Positions 36,065 to 44,348 of a DNA stretch of 64,000 nt are shown one piece after another. How positions within the stretch are numbered: the stretch's first letter is position 1; every line of letters begins with the position of its first letter. Made by a program: the position numbers and the translations under genes. The stretch lies in NCBI GenBank assembly GCA_036507005.1, contig DASXQT010000014.1, positions 1 through 64,000 on the forward strand. Reading direction: 5' to 3'. Source of the DNA: WS-2 sp036507005 (GTDB taxonomy: Bacteria; Eisenbacteria; RBG-16-71-46). The notes under the pieces are model-generated. The model was not told where the DNA came from. It ran no database searches and saw nothing but the letters and a program-made list of their open reading frames with translations.

Positions 36065-37821
36065 CGCCGGGCGTGAGCCAAGCACCCTCCCCGGCGCGCC
36101 TGCGCCCGGGGCGCAGGCTCCTGCCGCTCGCGATCGCCCTGGCGCTCGCGGTGGTCGTGCTGGCGGTCGAGTGCGCGCGCACGCAGCGGGAAGCGCGCGC
36201 CGTCGCGCGCGAGATCCGCGCGCGGGTCCTGCACCACCGGCTCGCGCTCCGCGCCCCCGAGGCCTGGGAGGACCGGCGCACCTGGAGCCTGGTGGCCGGG
36301 ACCTACCAGCGCCGCGGATTCCGCCCGCTGTGGAGCGACGGCCGGAGGCCGGGCGAGCAGGCCGAGCAGCTCGTCCGGGCGATCGGCGCCGCCGCGCTCC
36401 ACGGCCTCGAGCCCGAGGACTACGGGCTCGCCGCGCTCTCCTCCTCGCTGCAGCGCCACCGCCGCATCGCCCGGCTGGTCGCGGGCGGGGACGAGAAGGT
36501 GCTCGCCGATCTCGACGTGACGATGAGCTACGCCTGCGCGCTCTACGCCTGGCACCTGCTCCACGGCCGCGTGCCGCTCTCGACGCTCGATCCGGACTGG
36601 TCGCGGACGTCGGACCCGGAACACCTCGAGCGGCGGATCGCGGAGGCGGCGAAGAAGCGGCGCGTGGGGGAGATGCTCAACGACCTGCTGCCCCGCGAGC
36701 CCGGCTACGCGCGGCTCCTCGCCGCACTCGCGCGCCTGCGCGAGATCGAGGACCGCGGCGGCTGGCCGCCGCTCTCGCGCGGCGGCCGGCTGCGGCCGGG
36801 CTCGAGGGGGCCGCGCGTGGCGGAGCTCTCCGCGCGGCTTGCCGCCAGCGCGGACCTGCCCGCGGGCGCCGCCACGCTGCGCGCGAGCTACGACTCCGTC
36901 CTCGCGCGCGCGGTGCTGGGTTTCCAGGCTCGTCACGGCCTCGACACCACGGGAGGGGTGGACGCCGTCACCCGCGCCGCCCTCGACGTCCCGGTGGAAG
37001 AGCGCATCCGCGAGGTCGAGCTCAACCTCGAGCGCCGCCGCTGGCTGCCCGACGACCTCGGCGATCCGCGGGTCGAGGTCAACGTGCCCGACTGCTCGCT
37101 GGCGGCGATCGAGAACGGGCGCCCGGTGCTCGCGATGCGCGTGGTCGTGGGCCGGCCCGAGAGCATGACGCCGATCTTCAGCGCGCGCATCGGCTCCGCC
37201 GAGCTCGACCCGGCCTGGACCGTGCCGAAGAGCATCGTGGTGGGCGAGATCGTGCCCGCGCTCGGGCGCGATCCGCACTACCTCGACCGCTCGCACATGC
37301 GGGTGCTCCGGGTCGCGGGGCGCGACACCTTCGAGGCCGACGCCCTCGACGTGCCGTGGCAGGACGCTGCGGACGCCCGGTTCGCCTACCGCGTGCGCCA
37401 GGATCCGGGCCCCGACAACCCCCTCGGCCGGATCAAGTTCGTCTGCCCGAACGAGTACGACGTCTACCTCCACGACACGCCGGCGCGCTCGCTGTTCGCC
37501 GCCGTCGGGCGCGACCGCAGCCACGGCTGCATCCGGCTCGAGCGCGCGGCCGAATTCGGCGACCGGCTGCTGCAGCTCGCGCGCTCGGACTCGACGCAGA
37601 CGTTCGAGGAGATGCTCGCCCAGGGCGGCATCCCGCGGGTGCGGTTCCGCAAGCCGGTGCCGGTCCACGTGCTCTACTGGACCGCCTGGGTGGACGAGGC
37701 GGGAGACTTCCAGTTCCGCCCCGACATCTACGGGCTCGACGCGCGGCTCGACGCCGCGCTCCGCGACCGGCGCACGGCGAGGTTCGTGCTGAACCCGCCG
37801 ACCGAAGCGGCAGGGCCGTAA
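36061..37821 (+). CDS. L,D-transpeptidase (YcbB-like) with peptidoglycan-binding domain
   Basis: 586 aa from GTG 36061 (GTG 36073 is possible). An N-terminal membrane helix (LLPLAIALALAVVVLAVE) is followed by a YcbB-type scaffold domain (EPEDYGLAAL), a peptidoglycan-binding domain near 270-310 (SRGPRVAELSARL, AVLGFQARHGLDTTGGVDAVT), and a YkuD catalytic domain with YLHDTPARSLF and SHGCIRLE (H486, C490). It makes 3-3 crosslinks in the periplasm. Translationally coupled to the decarboxylase gene by a GTGA overlap. Confidence 0.92.
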   Translation: MTPGVSQAPSPARLRPGRRLLPLAIALALAVVVLAVECARTQREARAVAREIRARVLHHRLALRAPEAWEDRRTWSLVAGTYQRRGFRPLWSDGRRPGEQAEQLVRAIGAAALHGLEPEDYGLAALSSSLQRHRRIARLVAGGDEKVLADLDVTMSYACALYAWHLLHGRVPLSTLDPDWSRTSDPEHLERRIAEAAKKRRVGEMLNDLLPREPGYARLLAALARLREIEDRGGWPPLSRGGRLRPGSRGPRVAELSARLAASADLPAGAATLRASYDSVLARAVLGFQARHGLDTTGGVDAVTRAALDVPVEERIREVELNLERRRWLPDDLGDPRVEVNVPDCSLAAIENGRPVLAMRVVVGRPESMTPIFSARIGSAELDPAWTVPKSIVVGEIVPALGRDPHYLDRSHMRVLRVAGRDTFEADALDVPWQDAADARFAYRVRQDPGPDNPLGRIKFVCPNEYDVYLHDTPARSLFAAVGRDRSHGCIRLERAAEFGDRLLQLARSDSTQTFEEMLAQGGIPRVRFRKPVPVHVLYWTAWVDEAGDFQFRPDIYGLDARLDAALRDRRTARFVLNPPTEAAGP

Positions 37822-37906
37822 CGCGGTCCGGAGCTTTCGCCCGCCCGGCCGCCGCACGCGCACTCGCCGGCGAGAGTCGGGCGGCCGCCGAACCCGGAGC
37901 CACGAT

Positions 37907-37935
37907 TTGGCATCCAAGCCGGCCTGGTGCATACT
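37907..37935 (+). promoter_or_regulatory. Promoter of rpmE
   Basis: TTGGCA (37907-37912) and CATACT (37930-37935), 17-bp spacer. Predicted transcription start ~37942 leaves a ~100-nt leader before the L31 ATG. Confidence 0.6.
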
Positions 37936-38039
37936 CCTCGGCCGCTGTTCAACTCGGGCGGAGCGCCCGGCCCTGAGGCGTGCGTCGCGCTGCGACGCCC
38001 GCCGCGCCGGGGAACGCCGCGCGCAAGGAGAATCCGAAC

Positions 38040-38333
38040 ATGAAGGCTGGAATTCACCCGGTTTACGAGCTTCGCACCTTCCACTGCTACGGCTGCAACA
38101 ACGAGTGGCAGACGCGAACCACGATCGAGCCCCACACCAGCGACGGCAAGATCCACCTCGACATCTGCTCCAACTGCCACCCGTTCTTCACCGGCAAGCA
38201 GAAGCTGATCGACAAGGCGGGGCGCGTCGAGCGCTTCCGCAAGCGCTACAGCAAGAAGGAAGCGCCGGCGGGCGCCACGGCGCCGGCCGCCAAATCGGCC
38301 GAGTCGGCCCCGGCCGAGACCGCGCAGCAGTAG
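38040..38333 (+). CDS. rpmE: 50S ribosomal protein L31
   Basis: 97 aa from ATG 38040 (AAGGAG upstream). The zinc-binding type: C16-x2-C19 and C43-x2-C46 in FHCYGC and DICSNCHPF. KAGIHPVY and FTGKQKLIDKAGRVERFRKRY are the family signature. It bridges the ribosomal subunits. An Ala/Pro-rich tail of ~25 residues extends beyond the usual length. Followed by the DUF1385 gene and prfA, a conserved bacterial gene order. Confidence 0.96.
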   Translation: MKAGIHPVYELRTFHCYGCNNEWQTRTTIEPHTSDGKIHLDICSNCHPFFTGKQKLIDKAGRVERFRKRYSKKEAPAGATAPAAKSAESAPAETAQQ

Positions 38334-38415
38334 CGAACCGCACACGGCTTCCGTCCGGCTTCCGCGCCGGCCGGGAGCCGCGCTGCTTTCCGGCGGGGCT
38401 AAGCACCCCGGCCTC

Positions 38416-38428
38416 AGGAGGATCCCTG
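38416..38428 (+). promoter_or_regulatory. Ribosome binding site for a CTG start of the DUF1385 gene
   Basis: AGGAGG at 38416-38421, then 4 nt, then CTG 38426-38428. Later starts (GTG 38456, ATG 38471) would remove the conserved VGGQAVIEGVMM motif, so CTG is the best start. Confidence 0.55.
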
Positions 38429-39358
38429 CCCTTCCTGCCCGTCGGCGGTCAGGCGGTGATCGAGGGCGTCATGATGCGCTCGCCCACCCGGGTCGCGGTG
38501 GCGGTGCGGCGCCCCGACGGCTCGATCGCGATGACCGAGAAGCCGTTCGAGTCGCTCACCCGGCGCGTGAAGGCGCTCGGGATCCCGGTGCTGCGCGGCG
38601 CAGTCTCGCTGTTCGAGACGCTCTCGCTCGGGATCTGGGCGCTCAACTACAGCGCCGACGAAATGACCCGCGACGAGGACCCGGCGCAGAAGGCGCCGGC
38701 CTGGCAGGGCCCGGCGCAGACGCTGGCCGTGGCGCTCTCCCTCGTGCTGGGCGTGCTGCTGTTCGTGGTGCTGCCGGCGCGCCTCACGGCGCGGCTCGGG
38801 TTCGAAGACCGCCTGCGCTTCGGCATCGTGGACGGAGTATTTCGACTGATTGCATTCGTGCTCTACCTGCTGCTGATCAGCCGGTGGAAGGAGATGGCGC
38901 GCGTGCTCGGCTACCACGGCGCCGAGCACAAGGCGATCCACGCGATCGAGAGCGGCGCCCCGCTCACGCCCGAGAGCGTGCAGAGCTTTCCGCGCCTCCA
39001 TCCGCGCTGCGGCACCTCGTTCCTGTTCATCATCGTGGTGCTGAGCATCGTTGCGTTCGGCTTCATCGGCCGGCCGCGGCACCTCGGCGACCATCTGGCG
39101 CGGATCGCGATGCTGCCGCTGGTCGCGGGCGTGGCGTTCGAGTTCATCCGGCTCTCGGGCAAGTACTACGGGCGGCCCTGGGTGCGGGCGCTGGTGTGGC
39201 CCGGCATGCAGTTCCAGCGCCTCACCACCCGCGAGCCCGACCTCGCGATGTGCGCGACCGCGATCGCGGCGCTCGAGCGCGTGCGCGGCGACGCCACCGT
39301 GGTCGCCCTCGAGCGCGCGGGCGACGCGGCGCCCGCCGAGGTGGCGTTCATCCAGTAA
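38426..39358 (+). CDS. DUF1385 membrane protein
   Basis: 310 aa from CTG 38426. The family motif VGGQAVIEGVMMRSP is at residues ~6-20, followed by LRGAVSLFETLSLGIWALN, then four or five membrane helices. YHGAEHKAIHAIE and RLHPRCGTSFLFIIVVLSI are the other invariant motifs of DUF1385. Function unknown in all bacteria, but the gene is widely found between rpmE and prfA, as here. The conserved His and Glu residues suggest metal binding or catalysis in the membrane. Confidence 0.92.
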   Translation: MPFLPVGGQAVIEGVMMRSPTRVAVAVRRPDGSIAMTEKPFESLTRRVKALGIPVLRGAVSLFETLSLGIWALNYSADEMTRDEDPAQKAPAWQGPAQTLAVALSLVLGVLLFVVLPARLTARLGFEDRLRFGIVDGVFRLIAFVLYLLLISRWKEMARVLGYHGAEHKAIHAIESGAPLTPESVQSFPRLHPRCGTSFLFIIVVLSIVAFGFIGRPRHLGDHLARIAMLPLVAGVAFEFIRLSGKYYGRPWVRALVWPGMQFQRLTTREPDLAMCATAIAALERVRGDATVVALERAGDAAPAEVAFIQ

Positions 39359-39382
39359 GGAGGCGGCCCCGAGACGGGGACC

Positions 39383-40459
39383 ATGTGGGAAGCGCTGAAG
39401 AAGGTGGAGGCCCGCTACGAGGAGCTGACCGATCTCCTCTCGCGGCCGGAGGTGGCGAGCGACGCGCGCAAGCTGCGCGACCTCTCGCGCGAGCGCGCCG
39501 GGCTCGAGCCCACGATCCGCGCGCTCGCCGAGCACCGCAAGCTCGCGCGCACCATCGCCGACGACCGCCAGGCCGCAGCCTCGGGCGACCCCATGCTGGC
39601 GGAGCTGGCCCAGGCCGAGCTGCCGGACCTCGAGGCGAGGCTCGCGAAGCTCGAGGACACCCTCAAGACCCTGCTTCTGCCGCGCGATCCCGACGACGAC
39701 AAGAACGTGATCGTCGAGATCCGCGCCGGCACCGGGGGCGCCGAGGCCTCGCTCTTCGCCGCCAACCTGTACCGCATGTACACCCGGCACGCCGAGCGCC
39801 GCGGCTGGCGGCAGGAGGTGCTGAACACCAGCCCGAGCGAGGTGGGAGGGATCAAGGAGGTCATCTTCTCGCTCGCCGGCGAGGGCGTGTATCGCGAGAT
39901 GAAGTTCGAGAGCGGCGTGCACCGCGTGCAGCGCGTCCCCGACACCGAGGCCTCGGGCCGCATCCACACCTCGGCCGCGACCGTGGCCGTGCTCCCCGAG
40001 GTCGAGGACGTGGACGTGGAGATCCGCGAGCAAGACCTGCGCGTGGACGTCTACCGCGCCGGCGGCCCCGGCGGGCAGGGGGTGAACACCACCGACTCCG
40101 CGGTGCGCCTCACCCACCTCCCGAGCGGGCTGGTCGTCACCTGCCAGGACGAGCGCTCCCAGATCAAGAACCGCGCGAAGGCGCTCAAGGTGCTGCGCGC
40201 GAGGCTCTACGACAGGAGGCGCGAGGAGCAGGAGGCCAAGCTCAGCGCCCAGCGCCGCTCGCAGGTCTCGACCGGGGATCGCAGCGCCAAGATCCGCACC
40301 TACAACTTCCCGCAGGGGCGCGTCACCGACCACCGCATCAACCTCACGCTCTACCGTCTGGCGGACGTGATGGAAGGCGACCTCCACGAGCTGACCGAGG
40401 CGCTCTCCGCCGCCGACGTGGCCGAGCGCCTGGCCGCGATGGGGAACGGGGGCTCGTAG
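39383..40459 (+). CDS. prfA: Peptide chain release factor 1
   Basis: 358 aa. Ends translation at UAA/UAG. The GGQ loop (AGGPGGQGVNTTDSAVRLTH, near 230) and the anticodon-like tripeptide in RVPDTEASGRIHTS are seen; the tripeptide is PDT instead of the usual PAT/PVT, keeping P and T. RF1 does not read UGA, relevant to the proposed Sec codon. It lies in the rpmE-DUF1385-prfA order; the usual next gene prmC is displaced 2.4 kb downstream by five small or membrane-protein genes. Confidence 0.97.
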   Translation: MWEALKKVEARYEELTDLLSRPEVASDARKLRDLSRERAGLEPTIRALAEHRKLARTIADDRQAAASGDPMLAELAQAELPDLEARLAKLEDTLKTLLLPRDPDDDKNVIVEIRAGTGGAEASLFAANLYRMYTRHAERRGWRQEVLNTSPSEVGGIKEVIFSLAGEGVYREMKFESGVHRVQRVPDTEASGRIHTSAATVAVLPEVEDVDVEIREQDLRVDVYRAGGPGGQGVNTTDSAVRLTHLPSGLVVTCQDERSQIKNRAKALKVLRARLYDRRREEQEAKLSAQRRSQVSTGDRSAKIRTYNFPQGRVTDHRINLTLYRLADVMEGDLHELTEALSAADVAERLAAMGNGGS

Positions 40460-40726
40460 GAGGCTGAGGCGCGCCGCGGCGGCGTCAACCGCGGCACGAG
40501 GGTCGCGCCCCGCCGGACGCCGCGCCGCGCCGCGGCCCGCTGCGCGCCGCGCCGCACTGCGGGGAGCACGCATCGCGCCCGCCGTGGACGGCGGCGGCCG
40601 TGGCGTTGACAATGTGCCGCGGCGGAATCCTCTCCCCGCGCGCACCCCGCGCGCGGAACGCCTCATGCACGGAGCGGCGTCGCGGCCGATGGGCCGTGAA
40701 GCCCCCGCGCACGCGGAGCCGATGCC
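40460..40726. other. Gene-free stretch with a weak promoter
   Basis: No gene seen. TTGACA at 40606-40611 lies ~115 bp before the thioredoxin-like gene, but the -10 region is poor. The first 100 bp is GC-only low-complexity sequence. Confidence 0.35.
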
Positions 40727-41281
40727 ATGAATCCTGATCGCCGGATGATCGTCGCCCAGTGGACGGGCTGGGCGCTCGCGGCCGCGGCGCTCGTGGCGCT
40801 CGGCGCGCTGTGGGCGTGGGACCGGGGGCGGGTCTGGGAGAGCCCGCGCTGGGACGACGCTCGCCTCTCGCGGCTCGCTGGCGGCGGGGGCGGCGCGGTC
40901 GGAAGCGCCGCGCGCGATGGCGGCGCGGTCGAGACCTGGGTGGTCGCGGTCAATCCCGACTGCCCGCACTGCCGGGCGAGCCTGGCCCGCGCGCTCGAGA
41001 TCCGGCTCCTTGCGCGCGCGCCGATCCGGATCGCCGCGCTGATCGTGGACGCGGGGCACCGCCCGTCGCCCGCCGTGCTCGCGGCGCTCGCCGCGGACGA
41101 GGTGCGCTGGGACTCCACCTTCGCGTGGCGCCGCCGCTGGGGGCACCGCATCTACGGCGAGCTCCTGTGCTTCGACCGCTCCGGGACGCTGGTGCGGACG
41201 CTCGCCCCGCTCGGCGACTCGATCGACGATCGCCGCGCCTCGAGCCTGGGCGAGTCGCTGCGGCGGGAGGGAGGCTCGTGA
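40727..41281 (+). CDS. Membrane-anchored thioredoxin-like protein
   Basis: 184 aa. An N-terminal helix (WTGWALAAAALVALGALWAW) anchors a periplasmic domain with the redox motif CPHC (C79, C82) in VAVNPDCPHCRASLARAL, followed by beta strands IAALIVDA and LCFDRSGTLVRTL. It is probably a thiol-disulfide oxidoreductase or a TlpA/SoxW-like reductase with a shortened thioredoxin fold. The stop overlaps the next gene by GTGA. Confidence 0.8.
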   Translation: MNPDRRMIVAQWTGWALAAAALVALGALWAWDRGRVWESPRWDDARLSRLAGGGGGAVGSAARDGGAVETWVVAVNPDCPHCRASLARALEIRLLARAPIRIAALIVDAGHRPSPAVLAALAADEVRWDSTFAWRRRWGHRIYGELLCFDRSGTLVRTLAPLGDSIDDRRASSLGESLRREGGS

Positions 41282-41916
41282 GCGCGGCCGGCGTCGTGCG
41301 CCCCGCGCTCGCCGCGGGGGCCAGGCGGGAGATCCCGCGCGCGTTCGCCCCGTGGTTCATGCCGCTCTGGATCGCGTTCGTCACGCTCGAATGGTGGGCC
41401 GAGCTCCGCCGACCGCTCTTGGGCGCTATGCAGGGTCTGGCGCCACCCGTGCCGCTCGACGCGATCGCGGCGGCCGCCGCACTGGGACACCTGTGCGGGA
41501 ATGCGGTCGAGGCCCTCTTCTATATGGGGTGGTGGCGCGCGCGCGGGGCCCCGCTCTCCTTTTCCCGGCTCTTCGAGTGGCTGGTCTCGATCTCGGTCCT
41601 GGACCTGCTGGGAGCGGGCCTCGGGCGGATCGCCGCGTCCCACCCGGGATGGGCCGCCCACGTGCTGGCCGTCTTCGCCGGACCCGGAGCCTTGCGCGCG
41701 GATGATCTCGCAATGCCCTCCGGGCTCTCGGCCGCATTCGGCTCGCTCGGCCTGCTCACCGTCGTGCGTCTGGTCGCAACCGCCGCGCTCCAGCGCCAGG
41801 GCGTCGGAGGCCGGCTCCTCGAGCCGCTCGCGCTCACCCTCGCGGCGTGGCTTCCGGTCCGGATCGCATCCTGGTGGCTGGTGGATCTGGCGCGCGGGCT
41901 GAGCCCCCTGCCCTGA
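41278..41916 (+). CDS. Six-helix membrane protein, unknown family
   Basis: 212 aa from GTG 41278, coupled to the thioredoxin-like gene. Hydrophobic stretches are WFMPLWIAFVTLEWWAE, DAIAAAAALGHLCGNAVEALFYM, LFEWLVSISVLDLLGAGLG, SLGLLTVVRLVATAAL and LALTLAAWLPVRIASWWLVD. No cysteine pair for disulfide relay is present. It does not match a transporter family by eye. Its coupling to a CPHC protein and to small hydrophobic peptides suggests a common pathway (inference). Confidence 0.65.
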   Translation: MSAAGVVRPALAAGARREIPRAFAPWFMPLWIAFVTLEWWAELRRPLLGAMQGLAPPVPLDAIAAAAALGHLCGNAVEALFYMGWWRARGAPLSFSRLFEWLVSISVLDLLGAGLGRIAASHPGWAAHVLAVFAGPGALRADDLAMPSGLSAAFGSLGLLTVVRLVATAALQRQGVGGRLLEPLALTLAAWLPVRIASWWLVDLARGLSPLP

Positions 41917-41966
41917 ACACTCCGGCCGCTCGAACGACCCCCGTGCACGGAAGGAGGTGATCGTTC

Positions 41967-42203
41967 ATGTTTCGCATCCTCACCGGGAGGTGGCCCACGG
42001 TCGCCGCGGCCGCGCTCCTCCTCGTGGCGCTGACCTCCGCGGTCACGCTCGCGGCGACCGCCGGGATCACTCCCGATTCGGCGAGCAAGGTGTTCCAGTA
42101 CGCTGCCTGCGCGTTCTCCATCGCGGCCGCCGCCACCACGATCTGGGGACTCGGGCTCGCCATCAGCGCATGTCTCTCGATTCTCTTTGCCGAAGTTGGT
42201 TGA
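41967..42203 (+). CDS. Small two-helix hydrophobic protein
   Basis: 78 aa. Strong ribosome site AAGGAGGTGAT 6 nt before ATG 41967. Helices: VAAAALLLVALTSAVTLAATAG and KVFQYAACAFSIAAAATTIWGLGLAISACLSILF, the latter with two Cys. The sizes and composition resemble small secreted or membrane-active peptides, but no known bacteriocin family is recognised. The very good ribosome site suggests high expression. Confidence 0.6.
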   Translation: MFRILTGRWPTVAAAALLLVALTSAVTLAATAGITPDSASKVFQYAACAFSIAAAATTIWGLGLAISACLSILFAEVG

Positions 42204-42224
42204 CCTCCCCGCAGGACACGTCCC

Positions 42225-42509
42225 ATGAAGCCGACAAGGAAGTGGCTGCAGATTCTCGCCCTGGTGGCGGTCACCGCCACGCTCGTGCCGCATTCGTCCC
42301 AGGCCCGGTCCGGCCCGCAGGTCGCGGAGACCCGATACGAGAGCGCGGTCGCGCCTCCCGCGCAGGACAGCTGGGTGGGCGCGGGCGCCGCGATGGGGTG
42401 CGGCGCCGGGTTGCGGGCCGTCCGGTTCGGGCTCGGCACCAACCCCTACATCGCCATCGCCACGGTCATCCTGTGCATGATCATGATTGTGGATGGGGCC
42501 GGGAGCTAG
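42225..42509 (+). CDS. Small exported hydrophobic protein
   Basis: 94 aa, ATG 42225. Signal peptide WLQILALVAVTATLVPHSSQA, then a ~35-aa polar segment (RYESAVAPPAQDSWVGAG), then a glycine-rich and hydrophobic tail GTNPYIAIATVILCMIMIVD. It follows the 78-aa gene by 22 bp and is probably part of the same operon. No family recognised. Confidence 0.6.
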   Translation: MKPTRKWLQILALVAVTATLVPHSSQARSGPQVAETRYESAVAPPAQDSWVGAGAAMGCGAGLRAVRFGLGTNPYIAIATVILCMIMIVDGAGS

Positions 42510-42549
42510 ACGCCCGGCGCGAGAAGGCTGCGTCCTCGAAGCACTGCAC

Positions 42550-42588
42550 CGCAGGCGGCGCCGCGCGCCTCCGCGCGCCCCGCCTGCG
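42550..42588. other. Strong GC hairpin in the small-protein cluster
   Basis: CGCAGGCGG (42550-42558) pairs with CCGCCTGCG (42580-42588), and inside it GCGCGC pairs with GCGCGC. There is no T-run. It may stabilise or attenuate the mRNA of the preceding small genes. Confidence 0.5.
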
Positions 42589-42663
42589 GCCCTCGACCGC
42601 CGCCCCGAGCCCCTTCGGAGTCCCCCCGAGCTTCGCTCCACGCCGCCCCCTGGAGAAGGTCCC

Positions 42664-42747
42664 GTGCGCGTGCCCGGTTTCGACCTCGGCCCTTCGTCGA
42701 TCCTTTGGCTGACGATGCTGTTCTACATGGTCGAGCTCCTCCTGTAG
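42664..42747 (+). CDS. Possible 27-residue membrane miniprotein
   Basis: GTG 42664 follows GGAGAAGG at a normal distance and encodes VRVPGFDLGPSS followed by a hydrophobic helix ILWLTMLFYMVELLL, then stop. Only the short form is plausible; the upstream frame is Arg/Pro-rich noise. It would be a single-helix membrane peptide, in line with the two small hydrophobic proteins before it. Alternatively it is chance. Confidence 0.35.
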   Translation: MRVPGFDLGPSSILWLTMLFYMVELLL

Positions 42748-42841
42748 CGCCGAGGTGACGGCGCCCGTGCGGCGCCGCGCAGATCGCCCGCCGCGGCCCC
42801 GCGACCCGGCGCCGCGCTCGCTGCGCGCGCCGTCGCCCGCT

Positions 42842-43759
42842 ATGCTCGCCGCCATGGTGCGCACCGTGGCGGAGGTCCTCGAGCTCGCGCGCGCGCGGCT
42901 CGGCGCGTCGCCCTCGGCCCGCACCGACGCCGAGGAGCTGGTGAGCCGCCTGCTCGGCGTGACGCGCGGCCAGCTCCATCTCGCGCGCGAGCGGCCGCTC
43001 GAGGCGGCCGACCAGGCGCGGCTCGACGCGTGGCTGGTGCGCCGCGCGGCGGGGGAGCCCGTCCAGTACATCACCGGGCGCGCCGCGTTCCGCGGGCTCG
43101 ATCTCGCGGTCAATCCGAGCGTGCTGGTGCCGCGGCCGGAGACCGAGGGGCTGGTCGACGCCGTGCTCGCCGTGCTGCGCGCGGAGGTGCAACGCTGGCG
43201 CAAGCCGCGCGTGCTCGATCTCGGCACGGGCTCGGGCGCGATCGCGCTCGCGATCGCCTCCGAGTGGCCCGATGCGGTCGTGAGCGCGACCGATTCGAGT
43301 GCCGAGGCGCTCGCCACCGCCGACGCCAACGCGCAGGCGCTCGGGCTCGCCGACCGCGTGCGGCTCGCCGAGGGCGACTGGTTCGGCGCGGTCGGCGGCG
43401 ACGAGCGCTTCGAGGTCGTGGTCTCGAACCCGCCCTACGTGGCGACCGGCGAGTGGGACCAGCTCCCGGACGACGTGCGCGGCTTCGAGCCCCAGCAGGC
43501 GCTGTTCTCGGGCGCGAGCGGGCTCGAGGCGCTGCGCGAGATCGTGGACGAGGCGCCGCTCCACCTGGTGGCGGGCGGGCTGCTCGCGCTCGAGCTGGCC
43601 GAGATGCGCGCCGCCGAGGTCGCGGGCTGGCTCGAGGGCGCGCATGACTGGAGCGGCGTGAAGCTGCTCGACGACCTCGCCGGAAGGCCGCGGGTGCTGC
43701 TCGCGCGGCGCGAGCGCGGCCCCGCGATCGCGCCGACGCAGTGGGCCGAGGAAGGCTGA
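42842..43759 (+). CDS. prmC: Release factor glutamine methyltransferase PrmC
   Basis: 305 aa from ATG 42842 (ATG 42854 possible). Methylates the Gln of the GGQ motif of release factors. An N-terminal helical domain is followed by QYITGRAAFRGLDLAV and VPRPETEGLVDAVL, SAM motif I LDLGTGSGAIALAIA (~125-139) and the catalytic VVSNPPYVATG (Asn-Pro-Pro-Tyr near 196). Function is linked to prfA 2.4 kb upstream, from which it has been separated by the small-protein cluster. Confidence 0.94.
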   Translation: MLAAMVRTVAEVLELARARLGASPSARTDAEELVSRLLGVTRGQLHLARERPLEAADQARLDAWLVRRAAGEPVQYITGRAAFRGLDLAVNPSVLVPRPETEGLVDAVLAVLRAEVQRWRKPRVLDLGTGSGAIALAIASEWPDAVVSATDSSAEALATADANAQALGLADRVRLAEGDWFGAVGGDERFEVVVSNPPYVATGEWDQLPDDVRGFEPQQALFSGASGLEALREIVDEAPLHLVAGGLLALELAEMRAAEVAGWLEGAHDWSGVKLLDDLAGRPRVLLARRERGPAIAPTQWAEEG

Positions 43760-43841
43760 CGGGGCCAGCCGCGTCCGGCGTCCGGTGCCCCGGCCGCGCC
43801 TTGCGCCATGCCCGGCGCCCCCGCGCGCGCCGCGCCCGCGC

Positions 43842-44252
43842 TCAGCCGGGCAGCGTGCCGCTCGCGAGCCGCAGCGCCCAGACCACGAGCAGCACCACCG
43901 CGTTCGCGATCAGCCCGCCATTGACCAGGCTCATCGACGGCGCCTTGATCCATCGCTCGATCACGGCGAGCCACAGCAGCCAGCCCGCCGCGGCCTCGAG
44001 CGCGAGCACTGGCGCGAGCGGATGGATCGCGACCGCCGCGCTCCACTCGCCCTTGGCAAGCAGCGCGAGCGCGCGCGTGAGCCCGCAGCCCGCGCACGGG
44101 ATGCCGGTCACCTGGCGGAAGAAGCACAGCGTCGCGTGCGGATCGTGCGGCGGAGTCCAGATCGCGAGCACGACCCACGCCCCGAGCCCGATTGCGCCCA
44201 CGGCGAGCCAGGCGAGCCGGGGGGAAACCGGCCGCAGCGCGATCGTTCTCAT
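43842..44252 (-). CDS. DUF2752 membrane protein
   Basis: 136 aa. The family motif GIPCAGCGLTRALALLAKGEW (Cys-x2-CG-x-TR) is near residue 52, between membrane helices WLAVGAIGLGAWVVLAIW and PLAPVLALEAAAGWLLWLAV, with VNGGLIANAVVLLVVWAL at the end. DUF2752 proteins have no known biochemical role; the two conserved Cys may bind metal. It is convergent to prmC. Confidence 0.88.
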   Translation of the reverse strand: MRTIALRPVSPRLAWLAVGAIGLGAWVVLAIWTPPHDPHATLCFFRQVTGIPCAGCGLTRALALLAKGEWSAAVAIHPLAPVLALEAAAGWLLWLAVIERWIKAPSMSLVNGGLIANAVVLLVVWALRLASGTLPG

Positions 44253-44348
44253 CGGCGACGCCCCCGGGCCGCAGCTGCCGAAAGCCCGCGCTTGTCCGCC
44301 CTCCCGCTCACCGTGGGCGGGGCGGTGGTCATCGGCGGCCCCTACGCA

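Noticed and set aside
42487..42663. Extended N-terminus of the 27-aa peptide
   Set aside because: The upstream part is Arg/Pro-rich and overlaps a strong hairpin; only the last 27 codons look coding.
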